DNA of 64,000 nucleotides, taken from assembly GCA_021199855.1 (NCBI GenBank), contig JAJQHD010000055.1, positions 1 to 64,000 on the forward strand, written 5' to 3'. Made by a program: the position numbers and the translations under genes. A model generated the notes under the pieces. That model was not told the DNA's origin, searched no databases, and saw only the letters and a program-made list of their open reading frames with translations. The DNA is from Oscillospiraceae bacterium (lineage in GTDB: Bacteria; Bacillota; Clostridia; Oscillospirales; Ruminococcaceae). Positions 62,158 through 64,000 of the stretch are shown here, in pieces (the stretch's first letter is position 1; every line of letters begins with the position of its first letter).

Positions 62158-62646
62158 ATGAACTATGAGCAAGAATGGTCGGAAATATATGATGAACCGA
62201 CAGAGCAAGCAGAGGATGAAACTTCAACAGCCAACGTCATGTATGAACTGGCGGAGAGGTATAAAGCTCTGCGAGACGAAAAGAAGAAGGCAGAAGATTA
62301 TCTCAAAGAGGTAACTTCAGAAAAGGACAAGGCTGAAAAAGAGCTCTTTGACCTTATGCTTCAGACAGAAACCGAGAACTTCACCCGCAAGGGAATCCGT
62401 TTCTCAGCGAGCATTAAGACCCGTGCTTCAACGAAAGCTGGATTCAAGGACGAGCTTTTCTCAGCCCTCAGAAGCCATGGTTATGGCGATTTGGTTGTCG
62501 AAACCGTCAACGCAAACAGCCTCACGAGCCTTGTAAAAGAGCTCAAGGAAGCCAATGACCAGGAGGTTCCTGACTGGATTGCAGATGTCGTCAATCTCTA
62601 TGATCAGGAAACCGTTTCAGTTACAAAGTCAACGAGGAAGAATTAA
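62158..62646 (+). CDS. Coiled-coil protein of unknown function
   Basis: A 162-residue acidic protein with a long coiled coil (about 30-75; YKALRDEKKKAEDYLKEVTS, EKDKAEKELFDLM) and a basic-plus-beta C-terminal part (FTRKGIRFSASIKTRASTKAG). Co-directional between helicase and zinc-binding gene. Size and setting resemble phage replication accessory proteins; no name given. Confidence 0.65.
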   Translation: MNYEQEWSEIYDEPTEQAEDETSTANVMYELAERYKALRDEKKKAEDYLKEVTSEKDKAEKELFDLMLQTETENFTRKGIRFSASIKTRASTKAGFKDELFSALRSHGYGDLVVETVNANSLTSLVKELKEANDQEVPDWIADVVNLYDQETVSVTKSTRKN

Positions 62647-62666
62647 ATTTTAGGAGGATTTAAGCA

Positions 62667-63427
62667 ATGGCAAATAAGAATTTAGTAGTAGCAGAAAACA
62701 CAGAACTGACAGAGACAAGCGGATATGCTCTTGCAGGCAGTATGGATTTCATGACAGGAGATTTGTCAGGAGACTTCGCAGGAGTAGATTTCAAGCTCGA
62801 CAAGATTAAGCTCCCAGCAGGAGGAATGACGGCATTTGAAGTTCCAGACCCAGATAACGATGGCGAGACAACCCTCACGAAAACCATCACGGGTGTCATC
62901 CTTTACCAGCACCCCATTTATACACTGGCGGAAACAATCCACCTGACTGTGGCTCGTTCGATGGAGTAACAGGCAACGGCGACCCCGGCGGAACTTGCTC
63001 GAAGTGCCCATATAACCAGTTCGGAAGCGCAGGTAACGGCGATAAGGGTAAGGCGTGCAAGAATCGTAGGATGATGTATATTCTCATGGAAGGAGACATC
63101 TTCCCGTATCGTCTCTCGCTCCCGACCGGCTCACTTTCCGAGTACGCCAAGTACGCAAAGAGTCTTTTAAATAAGCGCAGATTCCCGTCGCAGGTGGTAA
63201 CGAGCATCAGCCTTCAGAAAGCTTCAAGCTCGACCGACATCGGCTACTCTCAGGCAAAGTTCCAGTTTGTCCGTGTTCTGACGGATGAGGAGAAGATAGC
63301 AGTAGCGAAGATGGTAGACTGGGTCAAGGAGTATGATTCGAGTATGACCATTGAGTCTCTTGCAGAGGAGAACGAAGTGACAGCTTATGTGGACACAGAA
63401 ACAGGCGAAGTTATCGAGCCGATGTAG
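62667..63427 (+). pseudogene. Phage-type Cys-containing protein, frameshifted
   Basis: The first frame begins MANKNLVVAENTELTETSGY and reaches VILYQHPIY. The second frame continues TGGNNPPDCGSFDGVTGNG, a CSKCPYN zinc-type motif, FGSAGNGDKGKACKNRR and MMYILMEGDIFPYRLSLPTG to 63427. A frame change near 62915-62930 separates them. Restored, the product is ~252 residues and likely binds DNA or metal with the four Cys. It lies between the helicase and DNA polymerase genes. Either recent inactivation or a sequence error. Confidence 0.75.
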
Positions 63428-63497
63428 ACAGGTATAACCTGAGCAAAAATGGAGGAGAGAATCCCTCTCCTCCTGACTTCAATGAAAGGAGAAGTCT

Positions 63498-64000
63498 ATG
63501 ACAAAAACAGATTATCGCTCTGTCACGGCTGTGGCTGAGATTCAGGAATATATCGGTAGTGCCAAAGTCGTTGCATTCGATTATGAGACTGCACCAGATA
63601 TTTCTTTCCGTGATGAAGACAAGGCGGCACTCGATCCTGCAAAAGCACACATTGTAGGTTGTAGCTATTCTGTCAAAGAGGGAACAGCCATCTACGTTCC
63701 AATAGCTCATCTTGCAGGCACTAATGTTGATTCGGCAGAGTTCTGGCAGTTTCAGAAACAGTTTCTTATGAACCCGGAAGTGACAAAGGTTGCTCATAAC
63801 CTTTCGTTTGAAGCTATGATGTCTTATCACCTGGGAATAGTGATTCAGTCACCAGTTTATGACACAATAGCCGCTTGCCAAATGACGCAGAAGAGCAAGT
63901 GGGAGTTCCGTAAGCTCTCTGAGAGTGGCTTAAAGAGAATGGCAACAGAGCAGTTTGGCGTCGAAATGCCGTCATTTACTGATGTTACGAACGGCAGGCA
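63498..64000 (+). CDS. Family A DNA polymerase, 5' part only
   Basis: Open at the window edge; 167 residues visible. This is the 3'-5' exonuclease-like domain: VVAFDYETAP gives exo motif I (Asp-x-Glu), KVAHNLSFEAMM motif II. The polymerase domain would lie beyond 64000. RBS AAAGGAG before ATG 63498. It completes a phage/ICE replication set with the SNF2 helicase. Confidence 0.85.
   Translation, partial: MTKTDYRSVTAVAEIQEYIGSAKVVAFDYETAPDISFRDEDKAALDPAKAHIVGCSYSVKEGTAIYVPIAHLAGTNVDSAEFWQFQKQFLMNPEVTKVAHNLSFEAMMSYHLGIVIQSPVYDTIAACQMTQKSKWEFRKLSESGLKRMATEQFGVEMPSFTDVTNGR

Overview
The window looks like a Gram-positive Clostridia chromosome (Oscillospirales/Lachnospirales-like, moderate G+C) carrying a mobile genomic island. 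The evidence is AGGAGG-type ribosome binding sites, a T-box leader, secreted proteins ending in NPTTG plus a hydrophobic tail, and low-GC Gram-positive families such as YolD/UvrX-type polymerase, AbiH and ImmA/IrrE. No rRNA, tRNA or CRISPR array was seen.

Bases 1-24,800 are core chromosome: a PrsA-like lipoprotein and a membrane cyclophilin; a T-box-controlled cysE-cysS operon; upp; metallophosphoesterases; a polysaccharide deacetylase; an XRE/DUF2975 regulatory pair; two surface proteins with NPTTG tails; an EF-G paralogue; thioredoxin beside a ferredoxin-thioredoxin-reductase-like protein; araD; trmB-galK-rodA; a 2[4Fe-4S] ferredoxin; and an acyl-ACP thioesterase. Several palindromic MITE/REP-like repeats lie between these genes. 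Three of them touch or form the 3' end of a gene.

Bases 24,900-30,200 are an integration module. It has three large serine recombinases in tandem, plus an interposed half-length protein that looks like a resolvase catalytic domain without its active-site arginines. An AbiH-type abortive infection gene follows.

Bases 32,000-49,900 are a more A+T-rich cell-surface polysaccharide / teichoic-acid-like locus. It encodes two GT26 transferases, a fused GpsA-TagD protein for CDP-glycerol, a glycerol-1-phosphate dehydrogenase/cytidylyltransferase/HAD trio, GT4, Wzy- and Wzx-like proteins, a CDP-glycerol glycerophosphotransferase, LicD, two acyltransferases, RfbC and a nucleotidyltransferase. Several genes are frameshifted. 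G6-7 tracts always followed by TA occur here and in two places in the core, and they suggest slippage-driven variation (or homopolymer error).

Bases 49,900-53,300 hold a 2-TM SLATT/DUF4231-like gene with an in-frame stop beside a SIR2-like gene (a candidate defence pair), a broken AraC regulator, a VanZ-like protein and an HPr-like protein lacking the phosphoryl-accepting His. Bases 53,300-64,000 look phage/ICE-like: YolD + Y-family polymerase, an ImmA/XRE versus XRE divergent switch, a sigma-like factor, an SNF2 helicase, a (frameshifted) zinc-binding phage-type protein and the start of a family A DNA polymerase. The island runs off the right edge.
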